A stretch of 64,000 bases of DNA from Aldrovandia affinis (Eukaryota; Chordata; Actinopteri; Notacanthiformes; Halosauridae). Numbering within the stretch: the first letter of the stretch is position 1; every line of letters begins with the position of its first letter. The DNA is taken from positions 6,516,001 through 6,580,000 of the forward strand of contig JAINUG010000011.1 in NCBI GenBank assembly GCA_029706075.1, written 5' to 3'. Below are positions 21,241-34,629 of this stretch, in pieces. The translations under genes and the position numbers were made by a program. The notes below the pieces were generated by a model. The model worked only from the letters and a program-made list of their open reading frames with translations. It searched no databases and was not told the DNA's origin.

Positions 21241-24200
21241 ATATTGTTCACAAGTGCATATCTCAGTTCCCCTTCTCTCTTCTTTAGCATTGGTGTGACT
21301 TTTAAAATATGCTCAAAGTACATACTGTACTATGGTATAATAATCAGGAACACAAAATAACAGGAATCAGTTCTTTACAATGAATCAGTCTTTATTTTTG
21401 TATAGGGCCATGTACATACAGGTTGTCACACAGTGCTTCACAGTGGATATTTTTTAGAGGGAGTAAAAAAAAGAAACCCATGCGATCACACATTTGTTTT
21501 CCATAATCACCCATTTTACTTTTAGCAAAAGTGGCTAAAATACTGACCAAGGACCTGACGACATAGCTGATATTCGCCTGATATTCTCATCATCAGGGAA
21601 CCTATAATGGCATTAATGTTGACATCAGATGAATGAGGTGTGCAGAATTAGGATTTGAGGCATTTCCTTTGGCCTAAACGTTGCTACTTATGCCTTATGA
21701 ACTCACTATGGGAGTGCCAGGCCACAGTGCCACAGTGGACACAGTGGCACAGTGTTAGAGCCAGTCATTCTGCCCAGCTGGCCTGCCCTCCTCCAGCATG
21801 GCACTACCGTTACCCTGCCAAAACTGGCCGTTGCACCCTAACGGCCCCAGCGGACCTGTTGACTTTCCAGTTTTTCAGAGAGAAGTGGGACTGTCCTAAA
21901 TAATCTCTGACCCCTGAGAGCTTGGACTCATGGAAAGCCTGGCAGGGCTGTTTGAATATTTAACTGGGCTCCACAGACATGCAGGTTCTGTTCAGTTAAC
22001 CTGAAAGCAGACCTCAGGGATGATATTTTCTCTAACAGGTATGATCTTCCTCATGATCTCAGAGCTAAAGCGCTCTGTCTACCAAACAAAACCATTGAAT
22101 CAGAATGCCATTTAAATTCATGTTTTGATTTTATGTTTTGTTGGGGGTTTTGGGAGGGGGGTTTAAAAAAAAAACCCTCTTCATTTCAGGTTTTATGGTT
22201 GTGTTCTACAAGCATGATTGTGATTAGTTATGCAGAGTCCTAAAATAGCACAAACTAATGAGGCACAGAAATAGGATCACAGAGGTTTGGGGTGACCAGT
22301 GAGCAGTGTGGACATCGCAGATGTTTTTGGGACAGTTCCAAGCCTAGAGTGCTGATCAGAACAGAAAGCAAGAAACTGTTTTTTCCTCAAATGCCACAAT
22401 GTTCAGAAGTGGTGAAATTCCTGTAATCACACCACACACGGTTGACTTTCAAGATTTTATTTTGCCACGGGATTGGGGTCAGTCGGTTTCGCTGTTGTGC
22501 CATCCTTTGACTTTGTTTTGTTTTGTTTACATCCTGGGCTTTGGCCGAAACCGCCAAACCTCAATGGGCTCAAGGCCTCAAAGAGTTGGCATGGCAATGA
22601 ACTAAAGAGCAGGGCCCTCCATGTTTACAGATGCACACAGACAGGAGATATAACATTACAGGTCATGGCGGCCATTGAGTTATCTCCATATCCATCAGGA
22701 TAGAGCTTAGGTTTTCTTTTACTACACAAAGTTATTTTTACACAAGAGGTTGACATAATATGATGTGCACGTAGGGAGTTACACATATAGCTATACATAT
22801 AAGGGATTACATTTAAAGATGACGGTTGACATAAATATATATACAGAAGGTAAGGATATATAGACATAAAATTATTTAAATGTGCAGGATTGAATGGAAG
22901 GGTGATACACAAGCATCTTCCCAGATTTTCTATTGTTCCTCAGTTTCCACTCTGAATAACTTATTTGTATATTTGCAGTACGCAAACTACATTTTGACAT
23001 TTGTAATTGTCTGACATGCATCGCAAGGTACGCTGTGCTTATGAATTCCCTGTTTGCGCTGTGCAGGGAATTCCCTGTTTGCACTGTTAGCTGTCTTTTT
23101 GTCATTGTCACTGCCTGGCCAGTTGGGGTCAGTCTTTGCCCACAGCGTCCTCACAATCACTCAAAACAAAAAAGACAATCTGACAAAAGCTCAAGCTCTG
23201 CTGATCAATATAACCAAAACTCACATGATCCCTTTCCTGAAAATGTGTTATAGATTTCACATCTGTTTTTCTTAAGCCATTCTGACATGACTTAAGTGTA
23301 GCCACGTTTTGTGTGGTCATTGATTTGTCATTCAGCTTTAACCATTCATATTTATACAGAATGAGTCCAATCAGTTGTCTTGATTTTTTCCCATTTCTTG
23401 GGCGTTTTTATCAGGCAGATCAGAGATATCAGACTGGCAGTTCAAAGGGTCAGCCGTGTTTTATTGCGATTCCTAAATTCGATGTGTGAAGATGTGTGGC
23501 AGACAGGCAGTTTGATCCATTCATATAAAGAGTGATGATTTGTGCACTGTTTCACTCAATGGAGAGCTCACAGCCATGGGCAGACAGAACTCAGCCAGAC
23601 CTACTTCTACAAGTGCTGACATCTGAACTAGATACAGCCGGGCCCGGATCGATTCATTCATTGATGTGCCGAGTGTCTCGGAGATCGTAATCCTCTTAGA
23701 CATCTTCCCTGAGTCCTTTCTGCCCGCTCTTCTCTCCACAAGAGAGGCATTTAGAAGTCACATTTGTCAATTATGTCTAATCAGGATGCAATTTGTGCGC
23801 CAAAAATTGAATCTAAATGTTATGCAATTTTATGGGAAGAACCAGTAGGAGCACAGCTAAAACAGTGCGATGCAACCGCATGACATAATCGCTCCATACG
23901 CAAGCCGGGCTCCTCTGAATCAAGCCAGTCCAATTTAGCCTCTAATGTAGGTGATTTAACATTGAATTGGTTGAAATGACATAGACTTCCACAGCTGAGG
24001 GCCTCTGAAGAATGAATGCAACTATATACAATAGGTATGCATTTCCTATGTGTTTTAAAATGTATGTATTTTAGACACACACGCACATACGTACATATGT
24101 GTGTGTATATATATATATATTTATCTTTCACTTTAAACCACTGAAATGTCTGCATTCGGCAGTTGGGGAACAACAGGTGAACCAAGACAGGCAATTCAAC

Positions 24201-24634
24201 AGCAATGGACAAGTGTGCAAATGTGCAAGCTTTTATTAAGAAAGCGAGGCTAATGTTTGCCACACTCAGCAGCAGTAATTGATATCAGTGGGGAAATACT
24301 TTGTAAGAGACAAGCACATTTATTAGTCAAATTTATGGACAAATGATCTTACAGCTAGATTGAATAACGTTTATTTCAGTCCAGATAGCATGTTGTTTAC
24401 CATACACTCTCCCTTTGTTGCTAATATACCACCATTTTCTGACACCTGTGACCTCACTGTATGATGTCATCCCCCGGCCCTGCCCAACAACGACCCCTCT
24501 CATTTCACCTGGTGACGGGCATTTGCCACACAAACAGGGAAATTAGCGCTAATTTAACACGCTCTATATTTACAGCAGCACTACAAATATGGGGCATTAT
24601 TGACGCTGCAGAGTATGTGAGATACGTATATCAT
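21241..24634 (+). other. Intron sequence, nothing firmly recognised
   Basis: Unique-looking AT-rich sequence. 21385-21450 (tatagggccatgtacatac, then ttcacagtgg) weakly resembles a dispersed fish repeat. A TG/TA run lies at about 24075-24120. No gene found. Confidence 0.5.
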
Positions 24635-24780
24635 GGTTCTGTGTGGCTCAGTAGGTAGAGCGTGGCACTGACGACATATACCACATATATATGGCCACAT
24701 ATAGTGAAAAATGTATGCATTCATTACTGTAAGTTGCTTTGGATAAAGTGTCTGCTAAATGTATTATATATTATATTATT
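24635..24780 (+). mobile_element. tRNA-headed short SINE, partial head
   Basis: The head, tgtggctcagtaggtagagc, resembles a tRNA D-arm/box A, but the box B region is lost. The tail is taagttgctttggataaagt, then gtctgctaaatg and a TA-rich end. The better copy is at 59142-59326. Confidence 0.75.
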
Positions 24781-25832
24781 AAGCCTGGACTGTGTTCAAT
24801 GGGAAAACACATGAAATGTCAGTTTGGCTTCTGCAAAGCAAAAAAAAAAACTTCATATTGCATTAATGATTTTAAGGATTGACCTTACATGTGCATTGAT
24901 ATAACTGCAGGCCACATGCTGAATTTGAGCACAGTTTCTGTCCTGAGGGTTTAGTACCCCTTCTGCTTTTTCTGGTGCATCAAAAACATTTGATTACATT
25001 TTGAGACCTACTGGTACCTTTTTCATGTGCAGTGCAAGACACCACACGTGCGATCCAATACGCATGTTTATTGTTGAAAACCCTTGTGTGATAATGCATA
25101 AATTGATCTTGTGTACAGGTTAATGTGCACTCCGATATGCCTGCAGTTATTTTTGTTTTCCTTGTGTGCATGGGTGAGCACGGATGCACCGAACGCTAAC
25201 GCTCCATACAGTATGAGAGACGTGGGTGGTGGGGGAAAGCCTGAGACTGCAGCACACTGTGTGCTTTCTCAATGAAAAGAGCAGAAACGCAGACCTGCAG
25301 ATGTTGCGCTCCCATATCAAAGCACCAGGGACCTCCCACGGGCAAACGGAGAAAACAGTGCAGGCTGGCCCAGGCTTATTCCTTGGGCCAGCTTGCATGG
25401 TTTTTTCCTCTACTACACAGCTAAAGCGGTCAACTCGTAAGGGAGCCATGGCCTTGGCTTCACTTCAGGCAGAGCTGAAATAAAGCCCCACCTTGTTGTG
25501 ATAACCGTAGACTTGCCCAGTCAGAGCAGGGTGCCCGCCATGCTGCCAGTGCCACCATAGGCAGACCTCCTCTGAGAGAACACTCTGATGTGGTAATGTC
25601 TTCTTTGATGACAAATGCAGGGTAGAACAATGAACGTGTTTCGGCTTTCCTACAGGTAGAGCTTAAATAAGAAGCCACTCTTGTGGATAACTATGGTTTC
25701 ACTGCAGCACAGTAGGCACAGTGCAAGGCTGACTAATGAACACACTCGGATGCGATAACTAAGACCCACGACAGTGAAAACACACAGTGAACATACTACG
25801 AGAGGCAAAGCTTAAATAAGAGTGCATGTCTG
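24781..25832 (+). other. Intron sequence, nothing recognised
   Basis: No transposon ends, RNA genes or coding pattern seen. Confidence 0.5.
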
Positions 25833-26580
25833 ACTGCACTCTGTGTAGAGTCTTAGGGATCCTGGCTTCACTCTGTTTAAAGTCTTAAGGAGCCTGTCTT
25901 CACTCAGCGTACAGTCTTAGGGAACCTGTCTTCACCCTGGGTACAGTCGTACGGAGGCTGGCTTCACTCAGCGTACAGTCTTAGGGAGCCTGGCTTCACT
26001 CTGCGTACAGTCTTACGGAGGCTGGCTTCACTCAGCGTACAGTCTTAGGGAGCCTGGCTTCACTCAGCGCACGGTCTTAGGGAGCCTGGCTTCACTCTGC
26101 GTTTGGTCTTAGGGAGGCTGGCTTCACTCAGTCTTAGGGAGCCTGGCTACAGTCTTAGCCTGGGAGTCTGGCTTCACTCAGCACACGGTCTTAGGGAGCC
26201 TGGCTTCACTCAGCGTACGGTCTTAGGGAGCCTGGCTTCACTCTGCGTACGGTCTTAGGGAGCCTGGCTTCACTCTGCGTTTGGTCTTAGGGAGGCTGGC
26301 TTCACTCGGCGTACGGTCTTAGGGAGCCTGGCTTCACTCTGAGTATGGTCTTAGGAAGCCTAGCTTCACTCTCCATATGGTCTTAGGGAGCCTAGCTTCA
26401 CTCTGCGTACGGTCTGAGGGAGCCTGGCTTCACTCTGCTTAAAGTCTTAGGGAGCCTGGCTTCACTCTGCGTACGGTCTGAGGGAGCCTGGCTTCACTCT
26501 GCTTAAAGTCTTAGGGAGCCGGGCTTCACTCTGCGTATGGTCTAAGTGAGCCTGGCTTCACTCCGTGTAGGGTCTTAGCG
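25833..26580. repeat. 32-bp minisatellite, about 23 copies
   Basis: The consensus unit is approximately tcttagggagcctggcttca followed by ctctgcgtacgg. Variants (gcgtac, gcttaa, gcgttt, gcacac) recur in groups, suggesting higher-order duplication. The array covers about 750 bp. Confidence 0.96.
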
Positions 26581-29500
26581 CCTGCCGCCTGCATGTCCAC
26601 TGGTCCCCTGCTCGGCAATGATGTCATCACGGGCGGTGGAATGTAGCTGTTGTTTTTGAGCGAAACACGATCGCGAGGCGTTTGTTTGGTGATGGAGAAA
26701 CCTTTCAAAAGATGTGAGGGGGGTTGTTGCTGGGAACAACATTGAAATTTACTGAAGTGCACTGACCTTTTGGCAGAGTGTTATTAAAAATAACACCAAG
26801 GCTTATTTACCACACACCCCACTTCACATAAGAAAAATAAGAGGTTACTGTCGTGGGTGACAGTGCTGACTAATAAGATATTAGTTAATATTTTAAGATA
26901 AATGGAGGAAGATGGAGAAAAAAACAGGAAAGGGATTTTAGCCAGCACGGATCTTGTCATGCAAGGCCATCGTCCCTCCCACACTGTCCCACTGACCCAC
27001 GACTGCCATCCCCACCTGACCTCCCCTCGTGAGGTGCACAGGGTGGTGAGGCAGGCGCAGAGGGGAGTAAATTAGAGGCCTAACCGCACGCTCCGGACGA
27101 GACATCATGTTCTATGCTTCAAAAGGACCTCTGACTGGTAGGCCCAAATGACAGGAAGAAAAAAGCAAAACAACAGGACCGTCAAGCTTACGCGTAGATT
27201 TAGGAATGCTGCCAAGATTGCTGTTGACAGAGAAACCTCGCAGCCCTGTTGTCATCAGTCATGTATTTTTGTTTTTTCCAGTGTCTTTTTTTCTTTTCTT
27301 TCTTTGCACGTTTATCATTTTCTGTCCAAGGTGGCCTGCGATTAGTGTGGGACGGCGGGAGATCGAATGCGCCGTGGGAGTGATATTGTGAGAGCGCGGC
27401 TCGCGGCTCGCCCCGGCTCTTTCTGAACAAAAGCAGCTGTGGAAACAACTGCGACGCTGCTGAGGCTGGAACTATCTAGTTCAGACCGGTAGCTGTTAGC
27501 GGAGGAAGGGGGGAGGAGGGGGGGAGAGGGGTGTGGAGCGTATACGTATTTCTGATGGCAGTCTGGCTCCTTTATTCAGGAGCACAGAGCCACAGAGTGT
27601 CTGGCAGACGCATCCACTCCTACTGATGTAATCCTTTCTGCCCGTTCTATTATTAGCACTATTATATACCCCTTCTATCAGCTCCTTCAGTTATGTCATA
27701 CTCATGGTTAAGAATTACTTGAATGGATTAAACTTATCTGAATGGATGAAGTTGTTAGAATTTCAGTATGGTGTATTTTGCTATGCTTTTTAACATCATA
27801 TGCTTTGATGGTACATTAGAAAGAAATACTGTCGAATGCCATCAAATCTCTTTGATTTCTGATACACTTATTGGTTGAGCCCCTCAATTATAGTTCCCAG
27901 TTATATGCCTTTAATATATAAAATAGTATTTATATATTTTTGATATGATCTTGGGAGTATTTGTTTTCAACTTACTTGGGTCTTACAGCTGAAGGAGATG
28001 CATGTCCTTATAGATTACTTAAAGAACACACATTCTCCTCAAGCTTCAGATAAACACAGTATTTTCATTTCAAGTTACTGTATCTCTATAGCAACAAAAA
28101 ACCTTTACAATGGCTTTAAAGGGAGATTGTGAGTATAATATTAGCAGAATTCCTGGGTATTGTGCAGCCATGGGCCAGAAAAACAACTTGACAATGTAAC
28201 CATGAGCATTCTGAACAAAGAGACGATGATGATTGGTCTTCTGATGGCTCACCCAATTGAAAGCCTTGAAATGAATGCCCTGACCTTGGAACTTGATGAT
28301 AAAACACAGGCAGCAATCTACAGAGGCATGGCCAGACAAGTAATTTAATGTCTTTCCTGGAAGTCAGGCTCACTGGGGAACTCCAAGATAACCCAGTAGC
28401 TGTACTTACATTTTACTATTATCTGTTGGGTGTGTCATTTACACACTGCCATGTGTGTGCTCTCCCCTCTCCACACAAACATTGTCATTTACAGATTTTA
28501 TAGAAACACTTGATGGAAAACTACATTTTAAGAGAACATAAGAGCTGACAAAAGCCAAAAAAGCAGGCATTTTAAAGAGGGGCACTCTTACTTGACCATG
28601 TGGGAAAATTGTGTTGCATCTCTTCAATATGGTTCCAGATACTTGTAGAATCTGTGCCGGGGCATATTGAAGCTGTTCTGGTGGCTCGTGGTGACCCAAC
28701 GCCCTATTAAGACACTTTATGTTGGTGTTTCCTTTATTTTGGCAGTTACGTGTATGTCAAGTACTACACTGTCCAAACCATGTATGTCACTTAAGTTCAG
28801 ATAAAATATACCCACAAGTTGGCAGGTCAGTTCCTGAGGATTCAAACAGTCCAACATTAGCTGACAGAGAAGTCTAACAGAAGGCTATTAGCATTTTGTT
28901 ACAGGAAGTGACACACATGTACAAGGGTGTGATTGGCATTACAGATCTTAACAAAGAAAGGAGACTAAGCTTAAGGGTATTTCACCTGCAAATGGGGGGG
29001 GGCGGTGTGCGTCAGGAGAGAGCAGCCATACCTGACCCTGTCCGGGGCGGGTGTCACGGATGCCACAGGGGGGGTGTCTTCTCTGTGACACATCAAGGGG
29101 GCGTGTGCTATGTGGCGCCTGGCTCTGTTGACCTCCTCCGCTTTTATCTCTGCTGTCTGATGGTCAAATCCACTGGGCCCGCCCCTCTGCGAATGTTCTG
29201 GACAGGTTTAAAATGCGGCTGGCTCTGTGCCACCTCTTCTCTGAACGTCGGCTCCTGCACTTGCGTCTGCAGTACGAGGAGGGTTATCATGGCGTAACTA
29301 GGATGTGAGGCCCGTAATTCTGTCAAATTTGAGGAACTTACTCTTTCTCAAATTCTTCAACCTAAACACAACAGACTTTTCCCACATATGCAATAAATGG
29401 ACTTATATCGTTTTTGGAATATATTAATGTGCAGAGGGGACATTTATCTTCTGCTAAAAAGCAAAATAGGAAATAGTAATGTAATTACCTTGCACCTAAT

Positions 29501-32500
29501 TCTGTTGTGGGGTGCTTATATGAGTATAGTATATTGTGTCAGTTTTTGTGAAGTGAAGACATTAGCTTCTTCCTGCTTGTAGGTGTTGGGTAGTTTTTTG
29601 TTTCTGAGTAACAGTGATCACTGGGGGATGCATTTGTCTCTAACTAATAGGGTTGTCACAGTCAGTGTGCTGTGAAACCATTTTTGAAGGAGATGGTGAT
29701 TTAATGATTTGTATTTTTCAATCAGTCTGTTGCATAATGTTTCACAGTGAACATTCACTAAATGTGAATTTAGTGTTTAAATCACTAAATGGTTTTTTTT
29801 CTGGGAATCAAAATACCCAGAAACCCACAGTTAATGTGGAGAAAACTGCATGTGTTTTCTCGTCTCTTGTTTTCTTGTTTTTCTGGATGTTATGATGACA
29901 AAGGTGAGTTGCCTAATCTTGAAAGTTAAAGGACAACAATAACAAATGCATGCACTTTTTATTATTATTGCTTTTTGAAGCAACTGTATAATAAAATTAA
30001 TTAACGATTTCACTGCTATAAAGCAGTTGAAGTTACAGATTTACACTGGAGGCGTTGTGAATCTCACAGATGTGGTTAACTAGTATGAGAGACATCAAGC
30101 AATCAAGAACTGTTGTTTATGCATAATATTACCAAAAGTGGTATACATCTTTAAACATCCAACCCGTGGATGTATTTGGAGCAGTAAGTTATTAATGGTG
30201 CAAAGCTACACCACATTGGCAGTTACACCAGTGATAGTGTCATTGTGAACGGCCAAAATTAATATCAGAAGTGCTGTAATGAGTTAAGAGCCATAAATGG
30301 AAGCACTTAAAGTTTCATCGTTTTTGACAGGCCGCCAATTAATTTAAACAGTTCTCCTTCCTGTTCTCCAAGCAGCGCATTTACAAAACACCAGATACGG
30401 CCGGTCAATACTTGACTGCATAGACATGGCACTTGAGTTAAAGAAGTGCAATTGCCTCTGGAGTTGTACAGATGCTACAAAAGATTGGAAAGATGATATC
30501 TGCAGTTGTAATGATATATATATATATATATAAATATTTGTAAAGGTGTGAGTAAATGTAGTGCCAGTGCTTCCTAGCGGTCCTGCAGAGGGCAGTGTTT
30601 TGTTTACAGGGCTAGTTTTCGAAATGGCTCCTAGTAGCACCCCTTTTATCATGTTTTAACCATTATGGATATCCCACAGTTCATATTTTTGTTCTCCCGC
30701 TGCTAGTGAAGGCCCGTTTGGTTTACAGGACCTTCTCATGTCACAGGTCTAGTGGTCAAGCAAGTGGAGAGCGAGGCAGCCCATCCCCGGGGAGGGATTG
30801 GTGGTGGGTGACGAACCCCCCCGCTTTACAGCAACTTGGGGTGGATGTGGGTGGCAGAGCAACAGGGGCATCAGGATTCCTCCCCTTAGTCACAACCACG
30901 CATTATGAAATTGTGTCACCGGCCCACAGGCCTAACCAAGCATGGAAGGGTAGGCCGCTGGCCCATCTACCTGCTACCTGGCCAGAGCAGATTTTCCTAG
31001 ACATCCAATGTTCCTGCTCTCCCTTCTGCCTCCAAGGTGTTTTCCTTCTCAGACTTCAAAGGATCTGGATATTAATCAGGGATTCTTTAGGTAGGGTACC
31101 TGATTAAACTGTGGTAATTTTGAAACAGAAAAGGTTCCTTTCCCTATTCGTTTTTCATTTTTATAGATTTTTTTAATTAGTTTGCCCACATTTTGTATTC
31201 GTTTTTCAAAAAAATATATGCAGTTTCCACCTCCACATGGGGCAGTATCTCATTATACTGTTCTTCTCCATTCCTGAAACCGAAAACTAAAAATGGCCAG
31301 CTGCGGTCTCAGACATGGACAAGGTATCGGTGGTTACGCAGTCTCCGGTGGTAATCCCGGCCCGGCGAGAGCTCCAGCTGTAAATACAGTTTGCTTTGGA
31401 AGGTTCAGGCTGTAGCCACCACCTGCCCTGCACTGCAGTGAGAAATGGTTGCGAGAAATATTTCCCAACAGGAATATTTATTCTAATGTCTTCTTTAAAA
31501 TAGCACTGTTAAATAGCAGTAATTCACGTTAATTGCTAAGTGTGCTTCTGTTTCTATATAATATTAGAAATCCACTTTGGGTGAGTTTTTGTTGAACTGT
31601 GTTTCTAGGGGAACAGCATTATGTAGGATATCAGCTAAGGCTTTAGCAATATAGCCAAAGGAATGGGTGCGTTTTAGTTATGTATGTGCCCTTCGTTCCG
31701 ACAGGGTGTTGTTTCCAGGTGGACTGGTGACTGGACTTTTGATAACTCTGACTTCTAGTGCAGTGATGTTGTAGACACAATGGTGCTTTGGCATCTGTGT
31801 CTTGATCAGGTCTTTGATATCTGTCTGTGATTCCTAACGGCCCAGAGTGGGTGTTTTATCAGTGGCAAGATCCATCATGTTTTGCCTAACAACAGGAAAC
31901 GCTTTTAACCTTAACAAAGGTGGGAGTCTCCGCAGTGCTGGATTTGGAAACGGCTCCAGCCAAAACACAGGACTAGTTTGCCCCTAAACATAGACTGTAG
32001 CTTCCACCCACTTCCATCAGTCATACAAAGTTTTTTCAAAATGAATATAAAAATAGAAAATATATGTTGTTGTTTTTTTAGCGCAGCATGAACTCTTCAA
32101 CAGTAGCTAGAGTGAAATCATGTAAAAAGAAAGGAGAGATATTCTGTTATTAATATAATCTAAAGTAAGCACTGTTTTTTACCATATAGTTTTGTTATGC
32201 ACAAGTACCTATCTAGTGCAGATACTACACCATCAATTTAACAGCAGTATGAACTATGCATTTTATTCATTCTCTTTGCTGGCTGTTTCAAATGTTGTTC
32301 TTCCGGTTTGTGTCTTGTTTCAAGGCGTCACAAAATGACAGTTTACTTGGTCACAATAGCCGTTTGCAGTGCCACCTAAAACAAACGTTACATTATTTAC
32401 AGTACACCACATGAACATGTCATTATCACGCAGCAGTTGGTACACAACACTTGGAATTAAGTCTTAATTACATCCCGAGTGGGCGTATCCAGACATGCAT

Positions 32501-33943
32501 GCTGATGTATGATGGGGGATGTAGTTTAGTATGGTACATCAGTGTGGAGCAGAGAAAACAGAAGGGATGCATGGGAGTTTAACCAGCAGGCATTCAGGTA
32601 CAGCCATCTGGGTAAGGGCGTCCATCACCCCCTAGTACAGAACGTCTGCTGTTTGTCTTTCTCTCTTGCTCTCTCTCTCTCTCTCTAGTTGATTTTTTTC
32701 AGTATGAAGGTGCTTTATTTGAACAACATTCGATAGTGCTGCCAAGTTGATTAAGAAAAACAACAAACAATTGCATGTTGAAACTCTTAGGAGAGGTGGG
32801 GGGGGGGTTAAGAACCTACCATTATAATACAGTGAGTATTACTCTCTCTCTCCATCTACCTCTGAAGGATCTGTTTCTCTGGGATGAGGGTATGACCCAG
32901 AAGTGATGGAGAAGCAAGGAGAGGGCAGCCAAGTGTCGAGGGGGGTGGGGGAGCTTCAACAAGTGCGTCACAGCCAGCACTCCAGTGAATGAGAGAGTCG
33001 GTGACAGAGAGGACTGACCACAGTCCTTTGGCTCTGGCAACCGGGGGGGGGGCGGAGGCTGACTAACGGCTCCGGATCTTATCTCAGGACCTGCCAAAGT
33101 ATGGCTTCTTGCCCAGGGGACGTGGTGGGGCCCCCTGCCCTGACTTGCCTGGAGGGGATGTGCAGGCCTAGCCCAAACTTTGTTATGTAACAGGGTACGA
33201 TTGGCTTCAAACCGCCGTCCCAGGGTGTAATCCAATGTACCGATCGGGGAGAGGCAGGACCTGGCAGCCATTTCAAGGTTTAAAAAATAATAATCTTCCA
33301 CAGCTCCTCCCACTCTGTTCTGTGTTCTTTTATTTCTCCTCTTCACGCATTCTGATACGCACACAAATACACACAGGCACACAGGTCGTTAGCTCTAGCT
33401 AACTATATTTCATGTTGACAAGCCTTTTTTTTCACCGAATGCAGTTGCCAACTTTCCTCTTGGGGAAATGCACCGCTTTTGTAGCTAGCTAACGTTAGCT
33501 CATTAGTTATTTAATGTTACCTATTTGGCCTCAGCTCACCACCAATTGTGTGACATAGCCTAGCTGCTAATAAACTTAACCAGCTTGCTAATTAGCTCCA
33601 GTATGTTAATACGGATAGTCAGATACAATTTATTCAAAATTATCATCAAAATAAAATTAACCCTGCTTAGTAATGACAATTGCTGATGCACAGTTGTCTA
33701 AATGTAATATCGGCCAGGCTAACCCATGGTCTACTGCATCAAACAATAAAATTCACACAGTGAATGGTATATGATGATATATACAACGTACAATGAGAAA
33801 TGATGCATTTTCTGGAGCACAATTTCTTATGTCTGTTACAGGATCCTATCATAAGGTACGATGGTTTAAACATAGGGTTATTTTGTACATCAAGCATGAC
33901 TGTGTTGCACATTCGGCCATTGCCGATGTTTACTTTGTTTAGG
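26581..33943 (+). other. Intron sequence, 7.4 kb, no recognised feature
   Basis: Mostly unique-looking sequence. Short simple repeats lie at 30511-30532 (TA) and 32664-32688 (TC). Chance open frames at 30706-31107 (+) and 32822-33382 (-) show no recognisable domain. I see no firm transposon or RNA gene. Confidence 0.45.
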
Positions 33944-34166
33944 CCACAGTGTGGTATAATGGTTAGGGAACTGGGCTTGTAACGTTAAGGTTGCAGGTTC
34001 AATCCCCAGGTGGGACATTGCCGTTGTACCCTTGAGCAAGGTACTTAACCTGAATTGCTTCAGTTAATATCCAGCTGTATAAATGGATTGTAAATAAAAT
34101 GTAAAACTGTAAGTCGCTCTGGATAAGAGCATCTGCTAAATGCCTGTAATGTAATGTAATGTAATG
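33944..34166 (+). mobile_element. tRNA-derived SINE with LINE2-type tail (UnaSINE-like)
   Basis: The head has box A (tataatggttagg) and box B (ggttcaatccc). The body is cttgagcaaggtacttaacc, the tail is gtaagtcgctctggataaga followed by gcatctgctaaatg, and it ends in four TGTAA-type pentamers. Same family as the minus-strand copy at 13327-13540. It ends about 350 bp before the 34513 exon. Confidence 0.9.
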
Positions 34167-34512
34167 AGTTCACCGTTGGTAGTTATACTTCCGGTTCCGT
34201 AGACTAGCGACTAGCAAGCTCCCCCATCTGGCGTGGAGCGTCATTAACGAACAGACCTCAAGTCGCAGCGAGTACACTGACATTTGCCCGCAACGCCGTA
34301 TTCGACAGCAGTTCGACAGCCTGTGCAAAAACGCCAAATTCAATTTCGGTTTAAGCATACTGAGGCCTTCAGTCTGAGCAGCAGCTCCTCAGAATGCAAG
34401 ATGAGTGGTCTCTCTTCAGGTGTGGGGATTTTGGGAGGGTAATTGACAGGTGCCTGTGATTTAAAGTGCATATTCGTTGGGCTCCACTGATGTGTCTCCC
34501 CCATTTTGGCAG
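34167..34512 (+). other. Intron end before the TM2/TM3 exon
   Basis: Unique sequence. The 3' end provides the acceptor tctcccccattttggcag. Confidence 0.6.
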
Positions 34513-34629
34513 ATCTGCTTCCTGGTGTCGGTGTTCCGTGGCCGGCTGCTATCGGAGGAGAGCTGCGCAGCCTTGGGCCTCTTCTCTCACTACTTCCACC
34601 TCAGCCAGTTCAGCTGGATGCTCCTCCAG
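34513..34629 (+). CDS. adgrv1: ADGRV1 exon, TM2 end, ECL1, TM3 start
   Basis: Phase 0 to phase 0, 39 codons: ICFLVSVFRGRLLSEESC, then AALGLFSHYFHLSQFSWMLLQ, donor CCAG|gtaagc. The Cys in EESC at the top of TM3 is the conserved partner of the ECL2 Cys (in GDVCFIPN, formed across the 38290/42598 junction). The FSWML segment in TM3 is typical of adhesion GPCRs. Intact. Confidence 0.95.

Noticed and set aside
25833-26580. CRISPR-like array
   Set aside because: Adjacent 32-bp units have no unique spacers, and the host is a vertebrate: it is a minisatellite.
30706-31107. 133-codon plus-strand frame
   Set aside because: GC-richer patch without a recognisable domain. It may be an old unidentified retroelement, but I cannot support it.
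32822-33382. 186-codon minus-strand frame
   Set aside because: No recognisable domain, compositional bias to Pro/Ser/Arg, and an N-terminus derived from a short TG-like run. I treat it as chance.
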